Shown: piece by piece, positions 1 through 11,762 of the stretch | Position numbering within the stretch: position 1 is the first letter of the stretch | Layout of the letters: each line of letters starts with the position of its first letter | Origin: Clytia hemisphaerica | Taxonomy: Eukaryota; Cnidaria; Hydrozoa; Leptothecata; Clytiidae | NCBI GenBank assembly: GCA_902728285.1 | Contig: CACVBU010000512.1 | Location: forward strand, 784,612 to 848,611 | Reading direction: 5' to 3' | Length of the DNA: 64,000 nucleotides | The notes under the pieces: model-generated | What the model saw: the letters and a program-made list of their open reading frames with translations, nothing else | Told to the model about the DNA's origin: nothing | Database searches by the model: none | Program-made: the position numbers and the translations under genes

Positions 1-1900
1 GGTTGGGGCAGACCCAACTCCATGACTCGGATGGTACTACAGGTTACTTGATCTGTTTTAAGTTTGACATCGAAGAAAATGTTCCCAAATGAAGATAAGA
101 CATTTTGGCCAACATGGCAAATTATACCAGTTGCATTAAATCTTTTTGATGGACTGCTGGTAGACGATGGCGATTGAAATGACAAACTTCGTTTTATTTT
201 TGGAGGTGTTGTTTGGTAAGTTCGTTTAGACATTTTTTACTTTGCTGTAAAAAAAAGCAGAAATATATTTCAATGAATCTTCATTATTGTGAGATGACAA
301 ATAGAATCTATTATGCAAAAGATGTAAAAAATAAATCAAAATCTAAGAAACCTTTTATTGTATCCTATGAAAAACACCGTAGCCGAGATAGGATTTTAAA
401 AACATCAACTCAGACCGATCCATGACAATGAACAGCAACCAACCGGCTTTTTGAATGCGGGCTTCTAAAAATTTTAGTTTGCTGTCTTGTTGTTTCGTTT
501 TGACGTTATGTTGAAGTAAAGGTATACCTTTTCTAGAAATACAACATCGTGGAAATTGGTAAAAGCAATGATGCACGCTCACTTCCGCTTTCTTTAAAAC
601 TTTGAATGTTGTCGACGGGAAAAACACCAAAACACCGTCTGCGCGAGTAAAAGCAAAGTCGACATGGTGCCGTTCCTCAAATATCGAACTTGCTTTTACT
701 CGCCGTCACTCGCAATCCCTCGCCGCACTAGCCGTAGCGATAGAGATATCTCGGATCATATGCTTGGATACATAAACTCTCTACTACGCTTGAACCGAAG
801 GGGAAGATGAAGCCACAGGCTGGAAAAAGCTATTCTTGTAAATTCATAAAGTTAGTAAGGTATTCATTCATTACAACGCTTGATGTTATAAGGGGTGGGT
901 GGGTGGTTTTAAGTCATAACGTCATTTTGACGTTTTGCGTTGTCAATTGAATATGGATGGCTCCCCTTATGGGAAAATCAAAGATGGCGGCATAGGTTTG
1001 CCAACTTGATCTGTCTGGGTTTGCTGAATCTTAGAAACCCGATGAAATTCAATACCGACCGACCGACTGGATTTTGGAATATTTTTTTATGTGAAACAGA
1101 ACATATTATTGATGGTCGCCTAGACCTGTCCACCCAAAAGAGACCATGCTGCTTGCAACCCTAAAGAGAATGATCTTTAATGGGAAGTCAGAAGTGATGT
1201 TAATTGATGTTTACAATACCTTATCTGTCATGTTATACCCAGCTAATGTGTAGTCACCAGTCAACAACTATATAAATATTATTGTTAAAATCCAGACTTC
1301 CTTTGCTTTGATTTCTTAAATGATCTCTGTAGTGTCTCCTAGTTATAATTAATTGATGTAAAAAATATTTATAGTGATTGATAATGGAGATTTTTAAAGA
1401 TTGGTGATAGATGCCAAAAGAAATGGTATGTATGCTATAAAGAATGTAAAGATTTTGTAAAGTCTTCATTTCTTTACACCGCCACTTTCCTATCTTGCCT
1501 TCTTCCAAAGTGAGTTGTGTTTTACCTGTTAACAGATCATGTTACGATAGGTCCGCAACGCCAAATCTCTTTAGCCATGAACATTCCAAATGAATTTAGC
1601 CGCGCGGCCTTGAAAGCGTGTCTCCCGCCGGCGCTAAATTTTGAGATCTGTTTTAAGGTAAGGTTGTGCTGACGCCATCTTTATTGTTCCGCCGAGCCGA
1701 GTAGAGGACGGGTTGAAGCCGTTCCGCCCGGGTTCCGCCGAGTCGATCGACCGGAACGACGGGAATCGTAGACGATAAATCTCATGCGTCGGAAACGTCA
1801 AGGAGTTTCGCCTAAAGTTGTCCGCAGATCCATCTGTGGAGGTTTAAAATTTCAGATCAGAAAAAAATATTGACCCGGTCCTGAATTTATGTTGGAAGAA
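1..1900. other. Gene-poor region with a CpG-rich block
   Basis: No ORF here looks like a conserved protein. A YY1-type motif AAGATGGCGGC lies at 981-991; such motifs often sit near metazoan transcription starts, but no gene start can be tied to it. About 1590-1830 is much richer in G, C and CpG than its surroundings and contains a possible splice donor near 1657 (AAG|GTAAGG), so an untranslated first exon is possible. Nothing further can be supported. Confidence 0.4.
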
Positions 1901-1905
1901 CTGTT

Positions 1906-2690
1906 CTTCTAGCATTTTCGGCTATTCCCGGTAATTTTTGAACAGTTCCGTATCGAAAAATGGCTTTTACCATGGATTTGACCCTTGTTTATTGTGAAAA
2001 TCATAAAAATACGTCTAAAAGCTTTACCATTACTGTTTCTAAAATGCTGACCGAAATACCCAAAAACTGTGATTTCCGGCATATTTCCGGTATTTCCGCC
2101 CGGAAAAATCCGTTTTAAAGGAATCAGACTCGGCTCCGTCACATTTTGGGCATTGCCATTTTACATCATTGTGCGAAAAATCATGAAAATCTGTCGAGTA
2201 TAAGTTGAAAAAATGAAGGAAAACCGTTTTACGCCGGTTTTCGGCTGTTCCGGCGATTTTTAAGGAGTTCCGGATTCAAAGGATGATTTTTTTGGAAATC
2301 AAACAATGCTAAGTGGGCATCATCATAAAGAACATTTTTCTGTAAAGAAACAATTAAATAAGTTGAAAAAATGTGACGGAAATGTGAAAAAAACGACGAT
2401 TTCCGGCACATTTCCGGTTCTACAGACCGCAAAAAAATTTTTTTCGGCAAACGGTTTTCGACACCTTTTCGGCAGTACTAATGTGCATCTATGTGCAAAA
2501 AATCGCAAAAAACTAATGATAAAATCTCGAGAAAATCTCAAAAAACCGCTTTTTTCGGGACATTTCCGGTTCTACCGGCCGGAAAAATTTTTTTTTCGAA
2601 AATCGGGCTCCATCACATTCGAAGGTTTATAGTAATGCACCTTTGTGCAAAAAATCAGAAAAATTGAATGAGCCAATCTCGAGAAAAGTT
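1906..2690. repeat. Degenerate tandem repeat of the TTTCCGG family
   Basis: Several diverged units of roughly 200-250 bases follow one another. Each combines a TTTCCGG-rich stretch (for example GATTTCCGGCACATTTCCGG), a GGAAAAATTTTTTTTC-like stretch, a TGTGCAAAAAATC segment and a CTCGAGAAAA segment. Related single units lie near 6230-6600 and 50170-50640, so this is a dispersed family of unknown class. The small ORFs here are chance products of the repeat. Confidence 0.6.
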
Positions 2691-2692
2691 GG

Positions 2693-2732
2693 TAACTAAC
2701 GAACGAACGAACGAACTAACTAACTAACGAAC
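2693..2732. repeat. (ACGA/ACTA)n microsatellite
   Basis: About 40 bases of tetranucleotide repeat alternating between TAAC and GAAC units. It directly follows the TTTCCGG repeat array and may be the simple tail of that element. Confidence 0.85.
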
Positions 2733-2774
2733 ACGGGTTAATTTATAGGACCTCCACCCCACCGGGGTAGGTCC

Positions 2775-4261
2775 AAAAATTTATAACACATCTTTCGAGG
2801 GTATAACTAAGTACTTCACAACACAACACTCCAGAACACATCCTACCATTAAATAAGTTTAGGGAGAACAATAGTGGGATATAGTTTTCCTAGAAATCAG
2901 AACACGTCATTTTGAATAAAAGAATCGAAGATCACGCAACAAGTGAAGATAAGAACACCTGTTTCTCAGAATTGCTACTTCTGTAACTTAAGTAGCCTCT
3001 TCTTGCCAGGACACCACTTTCTTGCCATTTTTGGGCAAAAATAGTACACTTCAGGTCTAATTTCATGAAGGATTTTGCCCAAGGGCATGAGGCTCTGAGT
3101 ATGTTAAGCAACATAAAATTCCGCTTCTAACGGTACCAGGAAACCTAGTGCGGAAATTTTTTCAAGGTTCACCTCTTTTTTGTCACATTTTTTTTTCTTT
3201 ATTAGAACAAAACACATGTGAACCTATTTTGCCTTATTTTGAGCAAGTTTGGTGAATTTCAGGGATTACTTAGGCAATAAAACAAATAAATTAATTTTGG
3301 AGGGAACTTATTTTGGTGAGTAGGCAAAATATTTAATTTAAGCGTGAACTAATTTTGGCAAATTTTGTCTAATTTCGCCAAAATTAGTTCCCTCAAAAAT
3401 AAGTTCACTTAAGGTAATTTTTTGTCGCTCACTAGTGACTAAAAGTCACACCTGTGACCAAAAGCTTAACCCTCTGTACAGATTTTATTTTTGAAGACCC
3501 ATTTGTGCTGTAAAATCCCACCGAGATACTTAGACAAGATACAGTATTTTCCTAAACTTATACAATTGAGGTAAAATTTGAATATAATAAGCTCTCATCC
3601 CTTGTACAGCACAATAATCAGAATCTTTTGAAATAAACTTACTTGTATTATATTTCATGTGATTACCAGGACTTTCAGATTTTGGTTCGGGAATTTCGTT
3701 GCTTGACTGTTCATTATTTGGATACGTGGGGAGTTCGGTGCTTGAATCATCATTACTGTCGTCATTTGAAGAATTACTGTCGTCATTTGAAGTAGCAGGA
3801 AAGTCGTTTTGCACGTTAGCGAATGTGTTTTGGGATAGATTCATCGCAGGAGATAAAATGTCTAACAGCTCCGACTTTTCAATACATTGTGAAGTATCCA
3901 AATTCATTGATTTAGCAAGGGACTTCAACTCTTTGATGGATTTCAACTTCAAACAATCTGATGAAAAAAAATCGTCCCCAATCAAGCAAAATTGGTTAAG
4001 CCCCCCCTCTAAGTTCAGGGAAGGGGGTGCATTGTATTTTGCCCTTAAGTTACAGAAGTAGCAATTCTGAGAAACAGGTGTTCTTATCTTCACTTGTTGC
4101 GTGATCTTCGATTCTTTTATTCAAAATGACGTGTTCTGATTTCTAGGAAAACTATATCCCACTATTGTTCTCCCTAAACTTATTTAATGGTAGGATGTGT
4201 TCTGAAGTGTTGTGTTGTGAAGTACTTAGTTATACCCTCGAAAGATGTGTTATAAATTTTT
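2775..4261. mobile_element. Foldback DNA element with about 217-bp terminal inverted repeats
   Basis: The left arm (2775-2991) is nearly the exact reverse complement of the right arm (4044-4261), including AACACATCTTTCGAGGG, the run around GATCACGCAACAAGTG and the inner end CTGTAACTTAAG. The middle (2992-4043) holds a minus-strand ORF with a SAP-like motif and, at about 3290-3420, a smaller hairpin around CTAATTTTGGC / GCCAAAATTAG. No transposase is present, so the element is non-autonomous. No clear target duplication was found. Similarity to a related hairpin just downstream (4281-4346) suggests a local family. Confidence 0.8.
3530..4093 (-). CDS. Hypothetical 187-residue ORF with SAP-like motif, inside foldback element
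   Basis: This ORF begins inside the right inverted repeat of the foldback element and runs into its unique middle. Around residues 50-85 it reads IKELKSLAKSMNLDTSQCIE followed by KSELLDIL. This pattern resembles the short SAP-like helical repeat of RNF34/RFFL-type proteins and their relatives. The rest is a Ser/Asn/Asp-rich low-complexity linker with repeated SSNDDSNDD units and has no clear fold. The first 20 or so residues are encoded by the inverted repeat, so the true start may be a splice acceptor further in. It may be a host exon captured by the element. It could also be the element's own protein; expression is unknown. Confidence 0.4.
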   Translation of the reverse strand: MKIRTPVSQNCYFCNLRAKYNAPPSLNLEGGLNQFCLIGDDFFSSDCLKLKSIKELKSLAKSMNLDTSQCIEKSELLDILSPAMNLSQNTFANVQNDFPATSNDDSNSSNDDSNDDSSTELPTYPNNEQSSNEIPEPKSESPGNHMKYNTSKFISKDSDYCAVQGMRAYYIQILPQLYKFRKILYLV

Positions 4262-4280
4262 CTAGGGTTACAAGGGAACA

Positions 4281-4346
4281 AGAACACATCAGATTTTCTC
4301 TTGATAATACCTAGGGGTAATATCAAGAGAATATCTGATGTGTTCT
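4281..4346. repeat. Short palindromic hairpin related to neighbouring foldback
   Basis: Arms of about 28 bases (AGAACACATCAGATTTTCTC and its complement) flank a centre around CCTAGGGGTAA. The motif AACACATC with CTAGGGTTAC is shared with the ends of the 2775-4261 element, so this is probably a minimal derivative of it. Confidence 0.7.
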
Positions 4347-4449
4347 CATTGAAAGATGTGTTCTGAAGCTTTCTAGGGTTACCTTGGCAACAAGTACAAC
4401 AAGTACCTTATTTCAGAACACGTCAAGTTTTCTAGCTCTAACATGCCCT

Positions 4450-6229
4450 CAGAACACATCCCAAAAAAGATCGCCTCGTCAGCTGTTTTCGAAGTTAAGA
4501 CTTTGAATGATATCCTTATGAATAGAAGTTTTGACGAATTCTGTTTGGGGGTCAATCACTTTGTGGAAGCGAAGCAAGTGTTGTTGATAACTGCCTTTCT
4601 TTGTTTATGGTTCTATACCCTGAAAAGACCATTCGTTACCTTTCTGGTTGGATGGTGGTCTTTCTGTCTCAAATTCATCAGTATCGTATTCTGTATCACT
4701 ATCAATCGTTACAAAATCCTTTTCTCTTGTGTTTACACAACCACAATCTTCAAACTTGGTTAGCTTAAGCTCATCTGAATGCCTAAGGAGAAAATTCAGC
4801 CTTTTTGGTTATTATGGACCTGTTACAAGCAGTTGGATACCTCTAATATATCATCAAAATCAAACTAAAACCAGGATCGGCGAATCAACGAGTTACTAAA
4901 ACCAAAATCGGTGTCATTTTGCTGTAAAATTCGATCTAGAACAGTCTAGAAAGGTTTATTGAGCCAAAAGTACTCGGCAGCTTAAGGCTTAAGTAGTTGG
5001 TTAAAAAGCTTACGTTATGCAAAAGCCATTGTTGAGAGCATATCTACGAGATATAGCAATTTTGACGAAGTCAATCAGGTTCTGCCACAGTTTCATTATC
5101 ATTTCAGAAACTGTTTTATTATGGAGCATTTCTTGAACGATGTAAGCTATCCTGTCCGAATAGATCAATAACTCCGTTGAGGTCATGGTTTCAATACCAT
5201 ATGGTTCGATAAATATTTCTTCTGCCTCCAATACAACATCTAATTTGTTTTCCAGCTATTAAAAAAATATGAGTTAGTAGATCTAAAAGGCAAGGTTTGA
5301 ACATATAAATTTATACTAACTCAAAATTTTGGGAAAGATAACTCTCTTTACCAATTCTAACTAAAAAACACTCTCGCAGACCCGGTAGGATTTTTTCAAC
5401 CAATGGGGGCACTCATATGGTCCGGCCCACGGCATCTGCCGCCCTTAAGCGTAGGTTTTTCAAGACCCTCAAAATGCACTGTAAGGGTGTACTTCCGAAG
5501 GAGTGCACTACAAGGGTCTTCTTTTAGCTGGATAAACTGTAAGGGTGTGTTCTGAGACTGTTGAATTGCATTGACTCGCACCCAGTTTCATTTGATCTCA
5601 GGCTCAGTTTCAGGTGGCTTTAAGCAAGATAAGTTATGAAATCAAACTAAACTGCAAGGTCAAAACGTTCGGTAAAATGCACTGAAAGGGCACCTTTTTA
5701 CTGCTCAAAGGCTGAACTGTAAGGGTCTGATCTTAAAAGCTATTCTTTTGGTGTCACGTGCCGTCGTTTAGAAACCGAGTGCCCCTCGGGCTCTTAATCC
5801 AAACACAGCCATGTTTAGTCATAAAATGTGATAATTACCGCTCCATCTTCGCTTCTCATGAGAAGATTTCCATATTCTTTTATCATAATAATGTATTTCT
5901 TTTGTGCTCATCTGTTTGGTTGGCATCGTGTTGATTTTTGTCGGGATGATTCCTTCTCAACCAATTCCTATTAAAAGCAATAAAATTTGTTACAGAGCAA
6001 GCCAGGACGCTGCTTGGACCCACCTGATGATTGCAGTCAGAGCAAGTGGAAGTGCTGGAACACCAAGGGGATAATCAGTAATCGTTCGAGTTAAGGAAAT
6101 TCGATTATAAGAACAGAATTCTTAAGAGATTCAATAAGAGAGATTTCGAGTATCGAGTTTTATGGGGATATCGAGTTGAGGAGGTTCGATTTATGGAAAG
6201 TCGACTGTACTTCAAAGATCATAGAACAA
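4450..6229. other. No gene recognised; repeated CTGTAAGGGTGT motifs
   Basis: No coding signal is convincing. Between about 5474 and 5730 the motif CTGTAAGGGTG or close variants occurs several times beside GTGCACTACAAGGGTC, and the ends near 5407 and 5783 share GGGGCACTC or its complement. This looks like an eroded DNA element, but its borders cannot be fixed. Confidence 0.35.
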
Positions 6230-6600
6230 ATCCAATTTAAATCTGCAAAAACGGCGATTCCCTGTATATTTCCGTCATTTTCGGCCGTAAAAAATTTTCC
6301 TTGAAAATTGGACTTTTTGGCATTGCTGGTTTACATCTTTGTGCAAGAATTCAGAAAATAAAATAAAAATAAAATCTCGAGAAAATGGAAAAACGGTTTT
6401 CCGGCATATTTCCTAAATTTTTGTCTCCGTCACATTTTTCATCAGTGTGTAAAATTTCATGAAAAAAATATAAAGTACAGCTCGAGAAATTCAAGAGAAA
6501 CCGTTTTTTCGGAGATTTTCGACTATTCCGGTGATTTTTTAGAAAGTTCCAGGTTTCAAAAATCAGTTTTACACATTTTTCGTAGTTGCTTGTAAGGTTG
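6230..6600. repeat. Dispersed TTTCCGG-family repeat unit
   Basis: One or two diverged units of the family seen at 1906-2690. It has TTTTCGGCCGTAAAAAATTTT, CATTGCTGGTTTACATCTTTG and CTCGAGAAAA segments in the same order as the array near the window start. Confidence 0.55.
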
Positions 6601-6934
6601 CTCAAAATTTTCAAAACCCAATTTTTCCCAGAATTAACACCCCTTTTATAGAGGCTATAAGCAAAAAGCTTGTATCCGTGTCTTTTTTAGCTGTTAAAGC
6701 ATAATAATTTCAGTTAAGTTGTTATGTGATTTCAATAGGAGTATAATTTTCCGAATTTGTAAGAAATATTATTATTTTAAAGTCAAGTTATCATAAATAC
6801 AGAATAAATGGATAAAATTACTTCTTGTGACCATTATGCATGTTATATATCAACTTTTCAGAATTTTATGTAGATTTCAAAAATGGTGAGAAGTCAACAA
6901 GAAGAAAGCCAACACTTAATTGTTTTTTTCTCTT

Positions 6935-7289
6935 ACCATATTACTTCGAATAAAAGCCCCCTTCTTTTAAAATTATTTAATAAACGCCTGCTTCGAATAA
7001 TCGCCCCTTTAGGAAAAGGGCGTTTATTAGAAACTTGTGACTCTAATACTTCAATCCCAGTGTTTGGGTTTGAAAAGGAAGATTTTTAGTCATCTCTCTT
7101 GTAACCAGAGCAGTTTCGATGTTATTTTAGGTCGTTGAGCCAAAGAAATTTTCTAATAAAATCCTGATAAAGAACTAAACAAAGGGGATATTTGCTCTAA
7201 ATATTCGACTATCTAACTAAAATAATTTCATAAACGCTCCCTTCTTTTAAAAATTAAAATAAAGGCGTTTATTCGAAGTAATACGGTAT
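6935..7289. mobile_element. MITE with TACTTCGAATAAA-type inverted ends
   Basis: The left end reads ATATTACTTCGAATAAAAGC. The right end, reverse-complemented, reads CGTATTACTTCGAATAAACG. Sub-terminal copies of the same unit occur at about 6985 (CTGCTTCGAATAATCGCCCC) and 7019. No protein is encoded. A one-ended relative (ATACCGTATTTCCTCTATC with repeated GCGCCGC) lies at about 39617-39760. Confidence 0.65.
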
Positions 7290-7857
7290 TTGTGCCTGCG
7301 ATTTTAACAAAAACCTAAAAAGTGGGATAATTTTTTTTAAAGTGACTTTAACCTCTAATTTTTTTTTGCTTTTTGCTAGAAAATACAATAGCTTCCCATA
7401 AAATTAGGTTTTTAAAGAGATTTGAAGACAGTTTCAAAATTGTTGGGTACGAGCTTATTAAGGGACTTCTGTTTATGGCTATATAGAATCCCTTAAAAAG
7501 TCAAAAGCTTGAATGCTTCAGGGCCTATCTTATGCAGAGTTCTAAAAAAAAAATGAAGACAAAAACGTTAAAGTTTTTTGTTTGCATTTTGGCTGACAAA
7601 AAGTCAAAATATGCTCAAGATTTCAATTTTTTTGCCTTGTTTCCAAAGCTCAACATATCAGCAGTCATGAAAAGCCCATTTAAAGATTTCAAGTCTTTCA
7701 AAGTTACTTTGATCACAACGGCGAGGCACTAACGTTAGCTTTGTTTAAATTTCCTTTAATTTCGATGCGTCAAATAACTTCTTGTGGTGAACAGGGAAAT
7801 CCCCTAATGACCAAAAAAATTTCCCAAATAAGGTCACCTTGGGTAGTCGTTCAATGT

Positions 7858-8370
7858 CCAGACGATCTCAATCGAACGGAATCGACGATCGAACCAGTCG
7901 AACCAAATCGAACGCAATCGACCGATTGAAATTCGATTGACGAACGCGTTCGAATCTCAATCGAATATTACTGCAATTTTCAGATTCGATTGCGTTCGAT
8001 TGATGTTCGATTGCTTTCGATTAGAATCCGACCCTTAGAGAGACTAATCTTTGTTAAAAAGCTGACCCTTTTCGAAATCCTCTCGTTGATTCGATATTTT
8101 TGAGCTATATATGAGAGTTAAGGAATAATGGGAAGCGGTGCGCGTACGCAAAATATATTTGGGACATGCCTTGTTTCACCCGAAGAATCGAATGCAGTCG
8201 AACGACAATCGAACCAGTCGAACAACAATCGAACCAATCGAATATTACCCAGAATTTTGACGTTCGATTGAGATTTGATTGCGTTCGACAATCGAATTTC
8301 AATCGGTCGATTGCGTTCGATTTGGTTCGACTGGTTTGATCGTCGATTCCGTTCGATTGAGATCGTCTGG
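7858..8370. mobile_element. Foldback element built of TTCGATTG-like units, 6-bp target duplication
   Basis: Left end CCAGACGATCTCAATCGAAC and right end GTTCGATTGAGATCGTCTGG are perfect reverse complements. Each arm is a run of degenerate TTCGATTG units. The element is flanked by CAATGT on both sides (7852-7857 and 8371-8376), which fits a 6-bp target site duplication. The unique middle is short. Related arms occur at 12430-13102 and, less clearly, at 10180-10755, 27660-28022, 54440-54720 and 57030-57840. Confidence 0.75.
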
Positions 8371-8913
8371 CAATGTCAACTTTGAAATCAGCTTTCTCGG
8401 TAGGGAACCCCCTTAAGTGGGGAAATATTTAGAAAATCACGAAAAATGACCATTTTTACACGATTTTTTGTGATGACGTCATCAAAAAATGTGCAATTTC
8501 CAGATTTGATGATTCTTTTCAAAGTTTTGGTTAGTTTACAGGACCAAATTATCAGATGAAAATCTTTAAAAATCTTTGATTTGAAAAGTGAAGTCCCCGG
8601 GGGGGGGGGGTGAAGTCTTAGTCTACTTCCCGTCTACTTTCGAAAATACTGATACAAATGTAAAACAAGTCCCCCGGAAAAAGATATACGGAGACGGAGA
8701 TCCAAAATTGCTAGCGAAAATCAAAACGCTGCAAAAAAGCTTCAAACACAAACGGCTACATAGATTTTGCATGCAAAAATTAAGTTATCAAGAGCGGTCA
8801 AAACCTTCCCCACAGCATGGATTTTTAGCATAATTTAAAATATGCATGTGCAAACTTTCGTCACCAAAAGTGGTCTCGGGTAACTTAATGCATTTCCCAA
8901 AATGCATTAATTT

Positions 8914-9527
8914 TTCGCCCCCAGTTCCAGTTCATAAACCATAACAAATTATATATTTTTTGGGAGCGTAATTGGATGTAGAATATCGGATTCGTGCTAC
9001 TTAAGTTTTTTTCTCAGTATAATTAGAGATATTTTAAGAAAACCTGCTTAACGACGTCATAATTGATGACGTCATAAATACAAAAAGTTGAATATCTCAA
9101 GAAATATAAATCAAAACTTTATGAAATTTGGACCAGTGATAGAGCACATTGAGATGATTCTAAAAAAGTTTAAAGTATTTCCAAAAATTGATGACGTCAT
9201 CAGAAATTGCAGAAATTCGATATTTTTGGCCTAATAAATGCTAACATCAGCTAATTTTCAATTTTTTTTAAAAACATTTCTCCTCCTCTTGACGAGTTCT
9301 ATCATTGGTCCCAAATTTTCATAACGTTTTCGAGCATTAGTTCTTGAGATATTCAACTTTTTTAAATTATGACGTCGTGAATAATGACGTCATAATTAGG
9401 TTTTCTTAAAAAAAACTCTAATTATGCTGAGAAAAAAAATTAAGTAACAACAAATCCACATTCTATTCCAAATGGCTTCCAAACATGTATAATTTGTTAT
9501 GGTTTAAGGGCTGGAGTTGGGGGCGAA
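8914..9527. mobile_element. Foldback element rich in TGACGTCA palindromes
   Basis: Two long arms (about 8914-9200 and 9240-9527) are reverse complements of each other. Both carry TTCGCCCCCA, the ACCATAACAAATTATA segment, TCAGTATAATTAGAG or its complement, and GACGTCATAATT. TGACGTCA or a near match occurs at about 9055, 9067, 9189, 9370 and 9385, plus one outside the arms near 8473. No protein is encoded. Confidence 0.7.
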
Positions 9528-10004
9528 AACGAAAAGTAGATTTTGAATAATTTGGGCTTGCAGTAAGTTACCTGAGGACCTGAGGTCCCAGTAAAAAAGT
9601 AATTGCGAGCAATATTGCTTTCTCTTTGAAAGTTGAAAATGAATGGGGAGGGGAGCCTCCGGGGAGTTGGGAAATTGCTGGAAAAAATTAGCAAGTAGGG
9701 GGCTGTTTATTTGGAACCTAGAGTAATTTCATTCGAAAAGAAAAGGGGAAATTAAAAAGAAAAGGGAGATTCCACCTTCCGGGCCATGGCTTAAAGTTTA
9801 AAATAACTGTAAGATTTGCCGATGCTTTCCTTTCTTCAGTGAACGATCCACCACAGACTTCAGATATCGGCTTGAACAAAATTCTTTTTCGTTGATTTGT
9901 TTGAATCTCTCTTTAAATTTCTTTTCAATCGACATGGCAAACTTTATGGCGCAATGGCGACAAACTTTATGTCAAGATTATGAAATGAACACAACACGTT
10001 TTCT

Positions 10005-10014
10005 NNNNNNNNNN
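10005..10014. other. Assembly gap (10 N)
   Basis: Ten unknown bases mark a scaffold join or an unresolved base run. Sequence on the two sides should not be assumed to be exactly adjacent. Confidence 1.
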
Positions 10015-10179
10015 AAAACATATAGTTAAAATGCAATTCAACTTAGATTTCAAAATTGTAGAAAATTGAATGAAATGGAGTGTGTAAACGTGCTGGGTAT
10101 GTTCGGGGCTCCAAAAAACCTTCCTATAAACACAAGAATATTTTAAGTCCTTCAGTAATGTGGGATTTAGTTCGATGAC

Positions 10180-10755
10180 TGCTCTTTGTTCGATGAAGTT
10201 CGATTGATGTTTCGATGAGTTCAATTTAAGTTCGATGTGCTTCGATGAAAGTTCGATGATTGTGTCGGATTGATTCTACTTTTCTTTACCTTTCAGAAAA
10301 TTACGAGGTTGTTTAATCAAAACACAGGCACTGTATGCTTCACTCTTTATTGATCATTTGAAATAATAGAGATGACACTTTCTTTAAAGAAAGTAATAAA
10401 AATAATTTTTTTTTTTACAAATTAACGACTAAAGAGGTTGTAAAAGCTCCAGCTTGTCCCACCCGATGGGATAGATATAGGATGGCCCGTGAGAATGGCC
10501 CGTGGGCGGCCGCCAATACGCCCTCGGAATATAAATAAAAAATTTTGCGGCAAGGTATAAATCGATTTAATCGAACCAGCAATCGAACTTCATTGAACCT
10601 CAATCGTATAATCGAACAGTCATCAAACTTTGCGAAAATTTTCCCAGTTTGATAGGTGTTCGATTGGGTTCGGTAATCGAACAGCTATCGTTCAATAGGG
10701 TTCGATTAAGTTTGATTAGTTCGATAATCGAACAGTTCGATTGACACCGCGCCTG
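10180..10755. repeat. TTCGATGA / AATCGAAC-type foldback remnant
   Basis: Runs of GTTCGATGA and TTCGATGAAG at 10180-10260, and runs of AATCGAAC and TTCGATTAG at 10560-10745, flank a different middle. The right edge ends in GATTGACACCGCGCCTGG, resembling the GACACCGTCTGG edge near 28010. This is a diverged member of the unit-based foldback family. Confidence 0.5.
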
Positions 10756-11177
10756 GATTAAGTTTTAGCGTGAAAGCGGGCGGAATAGGGATGACGAAAT
10801 TGACGCCCATGCAATCACTCAATCGCATAAGTACGTCGCGCGTGTTGTGCAATCAGTCTGGGGTAAGTCTCAAAAAGTAATGTTAAAACCCCCAGACACG
10901 CAACAAGAAAATCCCCGGAGTCCAGGGAATCAGCAGGGTCGTATGTGACCCAGGCTAGGCCTTTTCGAAACGAAAGACCGACATGAGGGAGGGGGTCTTA
11001 AAATAGGTTAAAATAGACGTACATAATTTTTTAATATGTTCCTCAACTATAAAACTTACAAAGTTCACTATTGTTCTGAAGATCCTCAAGACTGACTGTT
11101 GGAAAATTAAATTTGTTGTTGTAATACCATAAGTTGCTTTTATCTTGGTCTTTTTCTTTCTTGAGTGTTTGTGTGTC

Positions 11178-11455
11178 TTACAGATCGGTCACCATATCCT
11201 CCATTTCATCTACTGTAGTAACTGCTGCTTCTGAACTGGTGGGACTGCTGGCTAATGATGATGATGGACACGATGGGTGTTGATTTTCAACCTCGAGTGA
11301 AACAACCTCATCCTCTAATAAACTTTGAAGCTGGTTGTGATGTGTCTGGGAGATCATGTACCGAGTGAAGGAAGCTATCAAGGACGAAGTTCTTCTCCAT
11401 ATCTTTTTAAAATGTTTTGATTCAAATAGCGACCAACATCTTCTTTTTTTTCTGT
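11178..11455 (-). CDS. Terminal exon of an unrecognised minus-strand gene
   Basis: From an acceptor (AACATCAG| at 11456-11463) the reading frame stays open for 91 codons to a TAA stop at 11178-11180. It begins Arg-Lys-Lys-Arg-Arg-Cys-Trp, continues with a basic, probably helical segment (SKHFKKIWRRTSS, then FTRYMISQTHHNQLQSLL) and ends in a Ser/Thr- and acid-rich tail (VTTVDEMEDMVTDL). The change from a structured basic part to an acidic tail looks like real coding sequence, but I do not recognise the family. No good AATAAA signal follows closely. Its upstream exons would lie inside gene A on the opposite strand and were not found. Confidence 0.4.
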
Positions 11456-11750
11456 CTGATGTTTTTTTTTAAGTAGGTAAATGAAGTAATGACACAACTC
11501 TGGATACCATTTTTATTCGTCCCATTTTTCCGTTAGCCGACTGATTTTGTGATGGGGACAGCGTAAGGCTAAGAGCTTCTCGGTTACCGTAATAAATCTT
11601 GGCGGGAAGGGAGAAATTCACCCGTCCACCGAATCCAATATTCTATGTAAGCTCAAAGCACGACAAATGTCCTCGTAACCGTAAATTTTAGGAAAGTTAT
11701 CCTCAGACCCCTGAATTCGCTAAAAAACCAACATCAAAAAGGAAGGAAGC

Positions 11751-11762
11751 GCCGCCATCTTG
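11751..11762 (+). promoter_or_regulatory. YY1-type core promoter motif upstream of gene A
   Basis: GCCGCCATCTTG stands 41 bases before the first ATG of gene A. This is the YY1 consensus in the orientation and position often seen at metazoan transcription starts, which supports the chosen start at 11803. Confidence 0.5.
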
